Part shown: positions 24,671 through 33,367 of the stretch, piece by piece
Position numbering within the stretch: position 1 is the first letter of the stretch
Layout: the number at the start of each line of letters is the position of its first letter
Assembly (NCBI RefSeq): GCF_004684245.1
Contig: NZ_CP038452.1
Coordinates: 2,342,796 to 2,406,795 of the forward strand
Direction of reading: 5' to 3'
DNA length: 64,000 bases
Source: Thermus caldilimi
GTDB taxonomy: Bacteria; Deinococcota; Deinococci; Deinococcales; Thermaceae
The notes under the pieces: generated by a model
What the model was told of the DNA's origin: nothing
Database searches by the model: none
Seen by the model: only the letters and a program-made list of their open reading frames with translations
Made by a program: the position numbers and the translations under genes

Positions 24671-25223
24671 GAGGATAGACCACTACGTGCCTTTCCTCCC
24701 CCTCCCCCTGGCTTTCCGTGGTCACCTGGGGGTGGTTTTTGAGGAGCATGTGGACGATGCGCCTCTCGGAGGGACGCATGGGGGGGAGGTGGAGGGGTTC
24801 CTTGGTCATGGCCACGGTGAGGGCAGCCTCCTCGGCGATCTTGCGGATCTTTTCCTCCTGGCGCTTGCGGTAGCCAGCGGCGTCCAAGACCACGCGGTAG
24901 GCCCCGCCGAAGTGCTTGGCTAGCACCACCCCGGCCAGGTACTCCACGGCCTTTAGGGTGCGCCCCTCCTTGCCGATGAAGCGCCCCAGGTCCCCGCCCT
25001 TGACCTCCGCCTTGAGGAGGTTTCCCTCCTGGTGAATCTCCACGTAGTGGGCGGGGTCCAGGCGCAGCAAAAGGCCCACCAGGAAGCTCTCCAGCACCTC
25101 CTTGGGCCCCTTTTGCGTGGCGCCGGCCTTCCCGGCTTCTTTTAACTCCACCCCCACCGGGGCTTCCTCCAGCACCCCCAGGTCGGAGAGGAGGTCGTCG
25201 ATGCTCTTTTTCTTCTCGTCCAT
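24633..25223 (-). CDS. khpB: KH-R3H RNA-binding protein KhpB (Jag/EloR)
   Basis: The 196-residue protein has an acidic lead (about 1-40), a KH domain with the loop FIGKEGRTLKAVEYL and an R3H domain with LPPMRPSERRIVHMLL. This is the SpoIIIJ-associated Jag family, an RNA-binding protein linked to control of cell elongation and placed next to yidC in many bacteria. It follows yidC by 9 bases and overlaps prmC, consistent with one rpmH-rnpA-yidD-yidC-khpB-prmC transcript. Confidence 0.9.
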   Translation of the reverse strand: MDEKKKSIDDLLSDLGVLEEAPVGVELKEAGKAGATQKGPKEVLESFLVGLLLRLDPAHYVEIHQEGNLLKAEVKGGDLGRFIGKEGRTLKAVEYLAGVVLAKHFGGAYRVVLDAAGYRKRQEEKIRKIAEEAALTVAMTKEPLHLPPMRPSERRIVHMLLKNHPQVTTESQGEGEERHVVVYPRDQTPSGTGKEA

Positions 25224-25232
25224 GCCCTCAGT

Positions 25233-26528
25233 TTACGCCGCCAGGGGCTTGAGGCTTTTGTTGATCAGCCACTGCTGCACCAGGCCGATGAGGTTGGAGA
25301 GCACCCAGTAGAGGGTCACCCCTGAGGGGAACTGCAGGACCAGGAAGATGAAGATCAGGTTCATGAAGAGGCTTTGCCGGATGAGGTCCTTGTTCCCGTG
25401 GGCGGAAAGCCAGGTGGAGAGGAAGGTGGAGGCCACGTAGAGGGCGGGGAGGATGTAGAAGGGGTCGGGGAGGGAGAGGTCTGGGATCCAGAGGAGGCCC
25501 TGGCCAAACTCGTAGTTGGCGATGACCTTCCACAGGATGAAGAGGATGGGCATCTGGATGAAAAGGGGCAGGCAGCCGGCGGCGGGGTTCACCTTGTGCT
25601 CCTGGTAGAGCTTCATGGTGGCCTCCGCCCGCTTGTTGGGATCGTCCTTGTACTTCTCGTTGATCTTCTGGATGAGGGGCTGGAGGCGTTGCATCTCCGC
25701 CATGCTCTTGAACTGCTGGTGCATGAGGGGCCAAAGGAGGAGGCGCACCACCAGGGTCAGGAAGAGGATGGCCAGACCCCAGCTACCCGTGTAGCGGAAG
25801 GCCACCTCCATGAGCCAGAGAAGCCCCAAGGAAAGCTGCCCCCAGATGTTGGGGGAAAAGAGGCCGGGAAGGGCGAGAAGGCCCTCCACGTGGAAGCGCA
25901 CCAGCTCGTTCTGGCCCCCGTAGACCTTGAGGGTTTCCCCGGGAGCCAGGGTAAGGGTGGCCTCCTTGCCCACCAGCTTCCCCGAAAAGGGCCTTTGGGC
26001 GAAGGCCACCAGGGCATAGCCCGCCTGGGGCTTGGTCTGCCAGGCCAGATAGGCCAGCTGGCCCTCCCCGCTCGGGGTGGGTTCCTTTTGCCCTTCCAGG
26101 AGCACCTTGGGGTTTCCTTGCGCGGAAAGCCTCAGGGTGAGGGGGAAGTCGGCGCTGATCTGGACGGTGTACCGCCCCTTTTCGATGCGGTAGGTGAGGG
26201 TGCCCTCCTGACCCTGGAAGCGGGCCAGGAGGCGGCCGTCCTCCACCCGGTACTCCGCCTTTTCCGGGGTAAAGCCCACCGGGGCCACCACGGGGCCGTT
26301 GCCGCTCAGGTTGGGGGCGCGGGTGTAGTCGTTGAAGGCCGTGCCCTTGTAGGTCTTCACGTACCAGCCCACCACCTGGCCCTTCTGGTCAAAGGCCAGA
26401 TCCATGAGGTTGGTGACGGCGATCTTCTCCGGCACCCCGTCTCCGTTTACGTCCTGGTCCTTGAAGCCCGCCTCGAGGGCTAGGGCGCTCAAGCCCAGCA
26501 GGAAAAGGAGGGGTAAAAGCCTTTTCAT
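25233..26528 (-). CDS. yidC: Membrane protein insertase YidC
   Basis: The 431-residue protein has an N-terminal signal-anchor, a periplasmic beta domain (about 20-215) as in Gram-negative YidC, and the five-helix Oxa1 core. The core includes [40 protein letters not shown] and [25 protein letters not shown] split across its last helices. The conserved hydrophilic-groove Arg is at [10 protein letters not shown]. It folds and inserts membrane proteins alone or with SecYEG. Its ATG overlaps the yidD stop by 4 bases. Confidence 0.95.
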   Translation of the reverse strand: MKRLLPLLFLLGLSALALEAGFKDQDVNGDGVPEKIAVTNLMDLAFDQKGQVVGWYVKTYKGTAFNDYTRAPNLSGNGPVVAPVGFTPEKAEYRVEDGRLLARFQGQEGTLTYRIEKGRYTVQISADFPLTLRLSAQGNPKVLLEGQKEPTPSGEGQLAYLAWQTKPQAGYALVAFAQRPFSGKLVGKEATLTLAPGETLKVYGGQNELVRFHVEGLLALPGLFSPNIWGQLSLGLLWLMEVAFRYTGSWGLAILFLTLVVRLLLWPLMHQQFKSMAEMQRLQPLIQKINEKYKDDPNKRAEATMKLYQEHKVNPAAGCLPLFIQMPILFILWKVIANYEFGQGLLWIPDLSLPDPFYILPALYVASTFLSTWLSAHGNKDLIRQSLFMNLIFIFLVLQFPSGVTLYWVLSNLIGLVQQWLINKSLKPLAA

Positions 26529-26782
26529 CGTGCCTCCTTGTGGGTCTTAACGGTTCTCCTGGGTGGGAAGACCAGGGGCACCGGGTCCAGTCCCCCGGGG
26601 TGCAGGGGATGGCATTTCAGGATGCGCCTGGCGGCCAGATAGCTACCCCATAGGGCCCCGTGGCGCTCCAGGGCCTCGAGGGCATAAGCGGAACAGGTGG
26701 GGTGGAAGCGGCAGGTCTTGGGTTTTAGGGGGGAGATGAACCTGCGGTATGCCTTGACCAGAAGGATCAGTAAGCCGCGCAC
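26525..26782 (-). CDS. yidD: Membrane protein insertion efficiency factor YidD
   Basis: This 85-residue protein begins at GTG 26782. It shows the family hallmark KAYRRFISP, the C-x(6)-C pair in [10 protein letters not shown], and [17 protein letters not shown]. YidD is a small amphipathic membrane-associated protein that assists YidC. The open frame runs much further upstream, through rnpA in another frame; only the C-terminal 85 codons are the gene. It starts 5 bases after the rnpA stop. Confidence 0.92.
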   Translation of the reverse strand: MRGLLILLVKAYRRFISPLKPKTCRFHPTCSAYALEALERHGALWGSYLAARRILKCHPLHPGGLDPVPLVFPPRRTVKTHKEAR

Positions 26783-26787
26783 GCCGC

Positions 26788-27276
26788 CTATTGTATCAGC
26801 CCGCTCTTCCTGAGGGCGCGGATGAGGTCTTGGAAGAGCTCGGCGTAGGTGGCCTCCCGGGCCTCGGGGCTTGCGATCACCAGGAGGTGGGCCTTGGGGA
26901 GGTGGAGGCGGCGGAGGATCTCCCTTAGGCGGCGCTTGATGCGGTTGCGCACCACCGCCTTGCCCACCTTCTTGGACACCACGATCCCCACCCTGAGCTC
27001 GGAGGCGGGGAGCCACTTCACGTTCAAAAAACGGCCCCGCCCCATGCGTCCTTGGCGGAGCCTTTGGAATGCCCGGTCGCCCTTTAGGGAAAGGAGTTTA
27101 CCCCCCGCCGCAGGGGGGGGTTGGCTCAGGCGTTCACCCTGGGGGTGAGGCGCCAGCGGCCCTTCTGCCTTCTCCGCTTCAACACCTTCCTGCCGCCTGG
27201 GGTCCTCATGCGGGCCCGGAAGCCGTGGGTCTTGGCCCGCTTCCTCCGGTTGGGTTGCCAGGTCCTTTTCATCCAT
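26788..27276 (-). CDS. rnpA: RNase P protein component, Thermus-type extended form
   Basis: The C-terminal 105 residues are the normal RnpA fold: [37 protein letters not shown] (the RNR motif is RNRIKRR) and the final helices. The N-terminus is extended by about 60 residues rich in Pro, Glu and Gln, starting at ATG 27276, a length (162) typical of Thermus. The extension is encoded by the same DNA as rpmH in another frame, with the two ATGs only 4 bases apart behind one GGGAGG site. This overlap is a published Thermus peculiarity. The protein binds the catalytic P RNA in tRNA 5' maturation. Confidence 0.93.
   Translation of the reverse strand: MDEKDLATQPEEAGQDPRLPGPHEDPRRQEGVEAEKAEGPLAPHPQGERLSQPPPAAGGKLLSLKGDRAFQRLRQGRMGRGRFLNVKWLPASELRVGIVVSKKVGKAVVRNRIKRRLREILRRLHLPKAHLLVIASPEAREATYAELFQDLIRALRKSGLIQ
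27126..27272 (-). CDS. rpmH: Ribosomal protein L34, nested inside rnpA
   Basis: The 48-residue basic protein ([18 protein letters not shown] to LTPRVNA) is an unmistakable L34. It lies wholly within rnpA but in a different frame. Its ATG at 27272 begins 4 bases after the rnpA ATG (ATGGATG), so both depend on the same ribosome-binding sequence. Its translation should therefore compete with, or be coupled to, that of rnpA. Confidence 0.95.
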   Translation of the reverse strand: MKRTWQPNRRKRAKTHGFRARMRTPGGRKVLKRRRQKGRWRLTPRVNA

Positions 27277-27318
27277 TTCCCTCCCTGGGGCCTTGGCCCC
27301 CGATGCCTTAAAGAGTGT

Positions 27319-27346
27319 AGCATAAGAAGGGCGGTACAGGGTCTAA
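27319..27346 (-). promoter_or_regulatory. Promoter of the rpmH-rnpA operon
   Basis: On the minus strand TTAGAC (27341-27346) and TATGCT (27319-27324) are 16 bases apart. The predicted leader of about 35 bases carries GGGAGG before the two start codons. It diverges from the livG promoter. Confidence 0.55.
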
Positions 27347-27374
27347 CGGTTTTTTACACTAGGGCAAGAGAACG

Positions 27375-27404
27375 TTGACATTCCTCTCGCCTTCCCCTTA
27401 TACT
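27375..27404 (+). promoter_or_regulatory. Strong SigA promoter of the liv-type operon
   Basis: A perfect TTGACA (27375-27380) and TATACT (27399-27404) are separated by 18 bases. It is the best consensus match in the window. GGGAGGAGG follows about 20 bases later, ahead of the GTG at 27436. Confidence 0.85.
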
Positions 27405-27435
27405 TCCCCCCAAACGGCTGTTAGGGAGGAGGTCC

Positions 27436-28197
27436 GTGGCCCAGCTTCTGGCGGAGAACATCACCCTGACCTTTGGCGGCGTGGCTGCTCTTTCGGCGGT
27501 TTCCCTGGCGGTGGAAGAGGGGGAGCTGGTTTCCGTCATCGGCCCCAACGGGGCGGGGAAGACCAGTCTGTTAAACTGCATATCCGGCTTCTACCACCCC
27601 CAGCGAGGTCGCATCCTCTTTGAGGGGCACGAGATCACCCGTGCAAGCCCCCATGAGGTGACCCGTCTGGGCATCGCCCGCGCCTTCCAGAACATAGAGC
27701 TCTTCTCTGGCCTCACGGTGCTGGAAAACCTTATGCTGGCCCGGCACACCCACTTGGGCTACAACCTTGTTCAGGCCGGGGTCTTTTACGGCAAGGCTTT
27801 GGCCAAGGAGGTGGAAAACCGCCGGGTGGTGGAGGAGGTCATCGACTTCATGGAGCTGGAACCCTACCGCAAGGCTTTGGTGGGGAACCTTCCTTACGGG
27901 GTCAGGAAGCGGGTGGAGGTGGCCCGGGCCCTTTCTCTTTCCCCCAGGCTCCTTCTTCTGGATGAGCCCATGGCGGGAATGACCCTCGAGGAGAAGGAGG
28001 ACATGGTGCGCTTCATCCTGGAGATCCGGGCCCAGGGCACCACGGTGATCCTCATCGAGCACGACCTGGGGGTGGTCATGGACATCTCCGACCGGGTGTA
28101 TGTGCTGGACTTCGGCCAGGTGATCGCGGAAGGGGCCCCGGAGGAGGTGGCCAGGAATCCGCGGGTGCAGGAGGCCTACCTGGGAGTGGAGGCATGA
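27436..28197 (+). CDS. livG: Branched-chain amino acid-type ABC importer ATPase (LivG)
   Basis: The 253-residue ATPase starts at GTG 27436 behind GGGAGGAGG. It has Walker [17 protein letters not shown], the LivG-typical RTFQ-like ARAFQNIELFSGLTVLEN, signature NLPYGVRKRVEVARAL (the LPYG variant of LSGG seen in LivG proteins), Walker B LLLLDEPMAGM and ILIEHDLGVV. It is the first gene of an operon with an acyl-CoA ligase, two permeases, a binding protein and LivF. The last 4 bases overlap the next start (ATGA). Confidence 0.9.
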   Translation: MAQLLAENITLTFGGVAALSAVSLAVEEGELVSVIGPNGAGKTSLLNCISGFYHPQRGRILFEGHEITRASPHEVTRLGIARAFQNIELFSGLTVLENLMLARHTHLGYNLVQAGVFYGKALAKEVENRRVVEEVIDFMELEPYRKALVGNLPYGVRKRVEVARALSLSPRLLLLDEPMAGMTLEEKEDMVRFILEIRAQGTTVILIEHDLGVVMDISDRVYVLDFGQVIAEGAPEEVARNPRVQEAYLGVEA

Positions 28198-30128
28198 AGG
28201 CCCTAAGGCCCTCCTACGAGATGAAGCGCTACACCCTGCCCCAGCTTCTGCGCCTCAGGGCGGAGCAGGAGGGGGACAGGGTGGCCTTGAGGGAAAAGGA
28301 CTACGGCATCTGGAACGAGATCACCTATGCTGAGTACTACGAAAAGGTTCTTCTCTTCGCCCACGGCCTTCTCTCTTTGGATTTTGAACCGGGGGAGAGG
28401 CTGGCCATCATCGCCGACAACATCCCGGAGTGGCTCTATGCGGAGCTCGGCACCCAGGCGGTCCGGGGGATCAGCGTGGGGGTGTACCAGAGTAGCCTTC
28501 CCGCCGAGATCGCCTACATGCTTCAGTACACGGGGGCCAGCATCGTGCTCGCCGAGGACCAGGAACAGGTGGACAAGCTCTACGAGATCCGAAGCGAGAT
28601 CCCGAAGGTCCGCCACGTGATCTACGAGGATCCCAAGGGCATGCGGAGCTACCGGGACCCCTGGCTCCTTTCCTTTGAAGAGGTGCTGGAGCGGGGCCGG
28701 GAGCACCGAAAGAAATACCCGGACGCCGTGGAGAAGCTCCTCCTCGAGGCGAGCCCCGAGGAGGTCTGTCACCTCTCCTCCACCTCCGGCACCACGGGAA
28801 GGCCTAAGGCGGCCATGCTCCGCCACCGCAACCTCATCCACATGGGGGTGGCCCTGCAGGAGGTGGACCCCCTCTTGCCCACGGACGATTACCTCTCCTT
28901 CCTTCCCCTGGCCTGGATCGGGGAGCAGATGATGTCGGTGGCCATGGCCCTCACCGGGGGCTTCGCCGTGAACCTTCCCGAGGCGGTGGAGACCGCCATG
29001 CAGGACCTCAAGGAGATCGGTCCCCACGTGATGTTCAGCCCTCCCAGGGTCTGGGAGAGCATCCAAAGCGGCATCTGGGTGCGGATGTCCGAGAGCTATG
29101 CCTTCAACCGCTTCGTGTACGAGAGGCTTCTCCGGGTAGGCTACCGGGCGGCGGACTACCGCATGCGGGGGAAGCCCATGCCTTTCGGGCTACGCCTGGC
29201 CTACTGGCTGGCGGACCAGGTGCTCTTCAAGCCCTTGCGCGACCAGTTGGGCTTCCTGCGCCTTAGGCGGGCCTATACGGGGGGTGCTGCCCTAGGCCCC
29301 GATGTCTTTCGCTTCTTCCACGCCATCGGGGTAAACCTGAAGCAGATCTACGGCCAGACCGAGATCATCGGCATCGCCTTCGTCCACCGGGATGGGGACG
29401 TGCGCCACGATACCGTGGGCCTGCCCATCCCCGGCACCGAGGTCCGGATCAGCGAGGAGGGGGAGATCCTCTGCCGCTCCGATGCGGTCTGCGCCGGGTA
29501 CTGGGAACGCCCCGAGGCCACGGCGGAAGCTTTCCGGGATGGCTGGCTCCACACGGGGGATGCCGGCTACCTCACGGAGGACGGGCACCTGGTGGTCATC
29601 GACCGGCTTTCCGACGTGATGCGCACGGAGAAGGGCACGGTCTTCAGCCCCCAGTTTGTGGAGAACAAGCTGAAGTTCTCCCCTTTCATCAAGGAGGCGG
29701 TGGTCTTCGGGGACCGCAAGCCCTACCTGGCGGCCTTGATCAACGTAGATCCCCAGACGGTGGGCAAGTGGGCGGAGGACCGGGGGTTGGCCTACACCAC
29801 CTACCTGGACCTCTCCTTGAAGCCCGAGGTGGCCGAACTCGTCCGCAAAGAGGTGGAGAAGGTGAACCAGGAGCTTCCCGAGGACCTCAAGATCCGGCGC
29901 TTTGTCCTGCTCTACAAACTTCTGGATGCCGACGATGAGGAGCTCACCCGCACCGGCAAGGTGCGCCGGGGCCTCATCGCCAAGAAGTATGCGCCCTTGG
30001 TGGAGGCCTTGTATTCCCAGGCCGAGGCGGTGGAGGTGGAGGCGGAATACCGCTACCAGGACGGGACCGTCCAGCGGGTGCGGGCCCAGGTACCGGTTTT
30101 GGACCTGCGGGAGGAGGTGGCGGTGTGA
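28194..30128 (+). CDS. Long-chain-type acyl-CoA ligase (AMP-forming) in the liv operon
   Basis: This 644-residue adenylate-forming enzyme activates a carboxylic acid to its CoA thioester. It has STSGTTGRPKAAML, YTGGAALGPDVFRFF, IYGQTEIIG, the HTGD motif in DGWLHTGDAGYL and VIDRLSDVM. The usual C-terminal catalytic lysine region is replaced by TRTGKVRRGLIAKKY. The long insertions place it with the 600-plus-residue long-chain ligases rather than with FadD of this window. It overlaps livG and livH by 4 bases each. Encoded inside an importer operon, it probably traps the imported acid as a CoA ester. Confidence 0.88.
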   Translation: MKALRPSYEMKRYTLPQLLRLRAEQEGDRVALREKDYGIWNEITYAEYYEKVLLFAHGLLSLDFEPGERLAIIADNIPEWLYAELGTQAVRGISVGVYQSSLPAEIAYMLQYTGASIVLAEDQEQVDKLYEIRSEIPKVRHVIYEDPKGMRSYRDPWLLSFEEVLERGREHRKKYPDAVEKLLLEASPEEVCHLSSTSGTTGRPKAAMLRHRNLIHMGVALQEVDPLLPTDDYLSFLPLAWIGEQMMSVAMALTGGFAVNLPEAVETAMQDLKEIGPHVMFSPPRVWESIQSGIWVRMSESYAFNRFVYERLLRVGYRAADYRMRGKPMPFGLRLAYWLADQVLFKPLRDQLGFLRLRRAYTGGAALGPDVFRFFHAIGVNLKQIYGQTEIIGIAFVHRDGDVRHDTVGLPIPGTEVRISEEGEILCRSDAVCAGYWERPEATAEAFRDGWLHTGDAGYLTEDGHLVVIDRLSDVMRTEKGTVFSPQFVENKLKFSPFIKEAVVFGDRKPYLAALINVDPQTVGKWAEDRGLAYTTYLDLSLKPEVAELVRKEVEKVNQELPEDLKIRRFVLLYKLLDADDEELTRTGKVRRGLIAKKYAPLVEALYSQAEAVEVEAEYRYQDGTVQRVRAQVPVLDLREEVAV

Positions 30129-31018
30129 GCTTCTTCTTGCAGCTTCTGTTTTCCGGCATCGTCCTGGGCCTGGTCTACGCCCTGGCAGCTTTGGGCTTTG
30201 TGCTCATCTACAAGGCCAGCCGGGTGGTGAACTTCGCCCAGGGGCAGTTCATCGCCATAGGGGCCTTTCTGGCCTACTGGGCCATGGTGTCCCTGGGGGC
30301 ACCCTTCCTCCTGGCGGCGGCCTTGGCCCTGGCCCTGACCGCCCTCTTGGGCTTTGGGGTGGAGCGGGTTTTCCTCAAGCGGCTGGTGGGCCAGCCCATC
30401 ATCTCGGTCATCATGGCCACCATCGGCTTGGCCTCCCTGCTGGACGGCCTCATCCACCTCACCCCCTACGGGGCGGGGAACTTTAGCTACCCCAGCTTCC
30501 TTCCTGCTGGGGGCCTCACCCTTTTGGGCGTCCAGATCTCGTACGCTCAGCTTCTTGCCGTGGCCTTCACCTTGCTTTTCCTCCTGGCCTTCACTTGGTT
30601 TTTCCAGCGTTCCACCCTGGGCGTGGCCATGCGCAGCGTGGCCGACGACCAGATGGCGGCCCTGAGCCTAGGCGTATCCGTGGAGAAGGTTTTCGCCCTG
30701 GCCTGGGCGGCGGCAGGGCTTACAGCGGCGGCGGCGGGCATGGTGGTGGGGACCATCTCCGGGCTCAACCTGGACGGCCTGGTGCACATCGGCCTTCGCG
30801 TTTTTCCTGTGGTGATTCTGGGAGGGCTGGATTCCATCCCGGGGGCGGTGGTGGCGGGGATCCTCATTGGGGTCTTGGAAAACCTGGCCGCGGGCTTCCT
30901 GGACCCCTTTATCCCCGGTGGGGGCACCCGGGATGTCTTCCCCTTCCTGGTTTTGCTTTTGGTCCTTTGGTTCAAACCCCATGGCCTTTTTGGCACGGAG
31001 GAGATCGAGCGCGTATGA
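30125..31018 (+). CDS. livH: ABC importer permease LivH
   Basis: The 297-residue permease starts at GTG 30125 (GTGA overlap with the ligase stop). About eight membrane helices are visible, with the LivH marks ALGFVLIYKASRVVNFAQGQF near the start, GVAMRSVADDQMAA (cytoplasmic coupling loop) and LGGLDSIPGAVVAG. It would form a heterodimer with LivM. The next ATG overlaps its stop by 4 bases. Confidence 0.9.
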   Translation: MSFFLQLLFSGIVLGLVYALAALGFVLIYKASRVVNFAQGQFIAIGAFLAYWAMVSLGAPFLLAAALALALTALLGFGVERVFLKRLVGQPIISVIMATIGLASLLDGLIHLTPYGAGNFSYPSFLPAGGLTLLGVQISYAQLLAVAFTLLFLLAFTWFFQRSTLGVAMRSVADDQMAALSLGVSVEKVFALAWAAAGLTAAAAGMVVGTISGLNLDGLVHIGLRVFPVVILGGLDSIPGAVVAGILIGVLENLAAGFLDPFIPGGGTRDVFPFLVLLLVLWFKPHGLFGTEEIERV

Positions 31019-32082
31019 GAAACCCCTGGGCCCAGACTGGAAACTACCGCACCTCGTACCGACAGGACACCAGCATCTTTGCCACCCATCGGGAGCTGGT
31101 TTCCCTTCTTCTCTTCCTGGGCTTCCTCCTGGTTCTGCCCCTGTTTCTTTCCCGCACCCAGGTCTTCATCCTGGACCTGATCCTGGTCTACAGCATCGCG
31201 GTTTTGGGCCTGAACATCACCACCGGTTACGCCGGCCTCATCAACATCGGCCAGGCGGCCTTTATGGGGGTGGGGGCCTACACGGCGGCCCTTCTTGCCC
31301 CCCAGGGGCTCCCCTTTTGGCTGGCGGTTCCCTTGGGCGGGTTGGTGGCGGCCTTTTTCGGCTTCCTGGTGGGCATCCCTTCCTTGCGGGTGAAGCACCT
31401 GTATTTGGCCCTGGCCACCCTGGCCTTCCAAGTGGTCTTTGAGTGGACCGTGGGCCACATGCCCCTTCTAAAGCAGGGCGGGGCCATGGACATGCCCCGG
31501 GCCAGCTTTTTGGGGTACGAGGCGGGCTTTCGCAACCACTTCCACTTCTGGTACTACGTTTCCCTGGTGGTTTTGGTCCTTCTTGCGGTCTTCTTCCGCA
31601 ACCTCCTGCGTACCCGCTACGGGAGGGCCTTGGTGGCGGTGAGGGATAACGACCGGGCGGCGGACGCCATGGGCATGGACCCGGGGCGCACCAAGCTCTT
31701 CGCCTTCGCCCTGGGGGCCTTTTACGCCGGGGTGGCGGGGGTGCTTTACGCCTACCTCTCCCGGGCCGTGGTCATAGAGGACTACACCTTTGCCGTGTCC
31801 ATCAAGCTCTTGGCCATGTCCATCGTGGGGGGGTTGGGTACCCTGGTGGGGAGTTTCCTGGGGCCGGCTTTTCTGGAGCTTTTGGATGTCAACATGGAGG
31901 TGCTTTCCAACTTTATTAAGGCCCTGGGGTTCAGCGTGGCCGGGGTGGACGTGGCCAGCGCCTTAAGACCCTTGGCCTTTGGTCTCATCATCGTGCTCTT
32001 CCTGATGTTTGAGCCCAGGGGGCTTTACAACTGGTGGCGGATCGTGCGAAGCTACTTCCGCACCTGGCCCTTCAAGTACTAG
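31015..32082 (+). CDS. livM: ABC importer permease LivM
   Basis: The 355-residue permease from ATG 31015 shows the family segments LGLNITTGYAGLINIGQAAF, RVKHLYLALATLAF, YGRALVAVRDNDRAADAMGMD (coupling loop) and MSIVGGLGTLVGSFLGPAF. An N-terminal hydrophilic lead of about 25 residues precedes the first helix. A longer upstream open frame overlaps livH and is not used. A hairpin follows before livJ. Confidence 0.9.
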   Translation: MRNPWAQTGNYRTSYRQDTSIFATHRELVSLLLFLGFLLVLPLFLSRTQVFILDLILVYSIAVLGLNITTGYAGLINIGQAAFMGVGAYTAALLAPQGLPFWLAVPLGGLVAAFFGFLVGIPSLRVKHLYLALATLAFQVVFEWTVGHMPLLKQGGAMDMPRASFLGYEAGFRNHFHFWYYVSLVVLVLLAVFFRNLLRTRYGRALVAVRDNDRAADAMGMDPGRTKLFAFALGAFYAGVAGVLYAYLSRAVVIEDYTFAVSIKLLAMSIVGGLGTLVGSFLGPAFLELLDVNMEVLSNFIKALGFSVAGVDVASALRPLAFGLIIVLFLMFEPRGLYNWWRIVRSYFRTWPFKY

Positions 32083-32083
32083 G

Positions 32084-32103
32084 CAACCCCCCTTATGGGG
32101 TTG
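32084..32103 (+). other. Hairpin between livM and livJ
   Basis: CAACCCC and GGGGTTG form a perfect 7-bp stem with a 6-base loop, directly after the livM stop and just before the livJ ribosome site. There is no T-run, so it is more likely an mRNA processing or stability element, raising binding-protein yield, than a terminator. Confidence 0.5.
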
Positions 32104-32122
32104 GCAATGGGAGGTGAGGCAG

Positions 32123-33325
32123 ATGCGAAAACTCTGGTTCGGTCTACTGGCGACGGCGGGGCTGGCCTTGGGCCAGCAGCAGGTGACCATCCTGTGGTCG
32201 GGGGCCATCACCGGCCCCACCTCGGACGCGGGGGCTCCTTACGGGGCAGCGGTGGAGGACTACTGCAAGTACGCCAACGAGAGGAAGCTGATCCCGGGGG
32301 TAGTTCTAAACTGCCTGGTGCGGGACGACCAGTACAACAACGCCAATACCCAGCGCTTCTTTGAGGAGGCCCTGGACCGCTTCAAGATACCCGTGTTCCT
32401 TTCCTACGCCACCGGGGCCAACCTGCAACTCAAGTCCCTGATCCAGGAGGTGAAGGTACCCACGATCCCCGCCTCCATGCACGTGGAACTCATCGACCCT
32501 CCCAACAACGACTACTTCTTCATCCCCACCTCCACTTACTCCGAGCAGGTGGTGGCCCTTCTGGAGTACATCGCCAAGCAGAAGAAGGGGGCTAAGGTGG
32601 CCTTGGTGGTCCACCCCTCCCCCTTCGGCCGGGCCCCGGTGGCGGACGCCCGCAAGGCGGCGGCGCAGCTGGGCCTGCAGATCGTGGACGTGCAGGAGGT
32701 GGGGGCGGGCAACCTGGATAACACCGCCTTGCTCAAGCGCTTCGAGGCGGCGGGGGTGGAGTACATCGTCCACCAGAACGTGGCCGGTCCCGTGGCCAAC
32801 ATCCTGAAGGATGCCAAGCGCCTGGGTCTGGATAAGAAGATAAAGCAGCTTGGGGCGCACTACACCGGTGGTCCCGACCTGATCAAGCTGGCCGGGGATG
32901 CGGCGGAGGGGTTCCTTTGGGCTACCAGCTTCTACATGTTCCACGAGGATGCCCCGGGTATCCGCCTGCAGAAGGAGCTCGGGCAGAAGTACGGGCGGCC
33001 GCAGGCTATCGTGGAGAGCGTGAACTACACCAACGGCATGCTGGCCGCCGCCATCGCGGTGGAGGCCATGCGCCGGGCCCAGGAGCGGTTCAAGCGCATC
33101 ACGGCGGAAACCATCTACCAGGCCATCATCGGGATGAACGGGCCTAACGCCTACAAGCCAGGGTTTGCCGTCTCCACCAAGCAAGGTATTGAGATTGACT
33201 TCACCAAGAGCGAGCACACCGGGGCGGAGGGCTTGAGGATCCTCGAGGCCAAGGGAGACCGCTTCGTGCCCGTGACCGAACCCTTCACCTCGGCCCTCTT
33301 CCGCAAGGTGCACTACGGCAAGTAA
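32123..33325 (+). CDS. livJ: Periplasmic substrate-binding protein of the liv-type importer
   Basis: The 400-residue protein starts at ATG 32123, 5 bases after GGAGGTGA. It has a signal peptide (MRKLWFGLLATAGLALG) and a type I periplasmic binding fold: VTILWSGAITGPTSDAGAPYG (split by a short loop), RDDQYNNANTQR, PTIPASMHVEL, VALVVHPSPFGR and AEGFLWATSFY. The usual leucine-site residues are not obvious, and this subgroup is often encoded with CoA ligases, so an organic or aromatic acid is a plausible ligand. No lipobox cysteine follows the signal. Confidence 0.85.
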   Translation: MRKLWFGLLATAGLALGQQQVTILWSGAITGPTSDAGAPYGAAVEDYCKYANERKLIPGVVLNCLVRDDQYNNANTQRFFEEALDRFKIPVFLSYATGANLQLKSLIQEVKVPTIPASMHVELIDPPNNDYFFIPTSTYSEQVVALLEYIAKQKKGAKVALVVHPSPFGRAPVADARKAAAQLGLQIVDVQEVGAGNLDNTALLKRFEAAGVEYIVHQNVAGPVANILKDAKRLGLDKKIKQLGAHYTGGPDLIKLAGDAAEGFLWATSFYMFHEDAPGIRLQKELGQKYGRPQAIVESVNYTNGMLAAAIAVEAMRRAQERFKRITAETIYQAIIGMNGPNAYKPGFAVSTKQGIEIDFTKSEHTGAEGLRILEAKGDRFVPVTEPFTSALFRKVHYGK

Positions 33326-33332
33326 GACGTTC

Positions 33333-33356
33333 GGCCCGGGGGAACTCCCCCGGGCC
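33333..33356 (+). terminator. GC-rich hairpin after livJ, possible attenuator
   Basis: GGCCCGGGGG and CCCCCGGGCC form a perfect 10-bp stem with a 4-base loop, followed by TTCCTT. The weak T-run suggests partial termination or 3'-end protection, which would lower livF relative to livJ. Confidence 0.6.
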
Positions 33357-33367
33357 TTCCTTACGCC

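Noticed and set aside
26525-27323. Chromosomal origin near the rpmH-rnpA-yidC cluster
   Set aside because: That cluster often lies by oriC, but there is no dnaA or dnaN and I saw no DnaA-box cluster; livG follows directly upstream.
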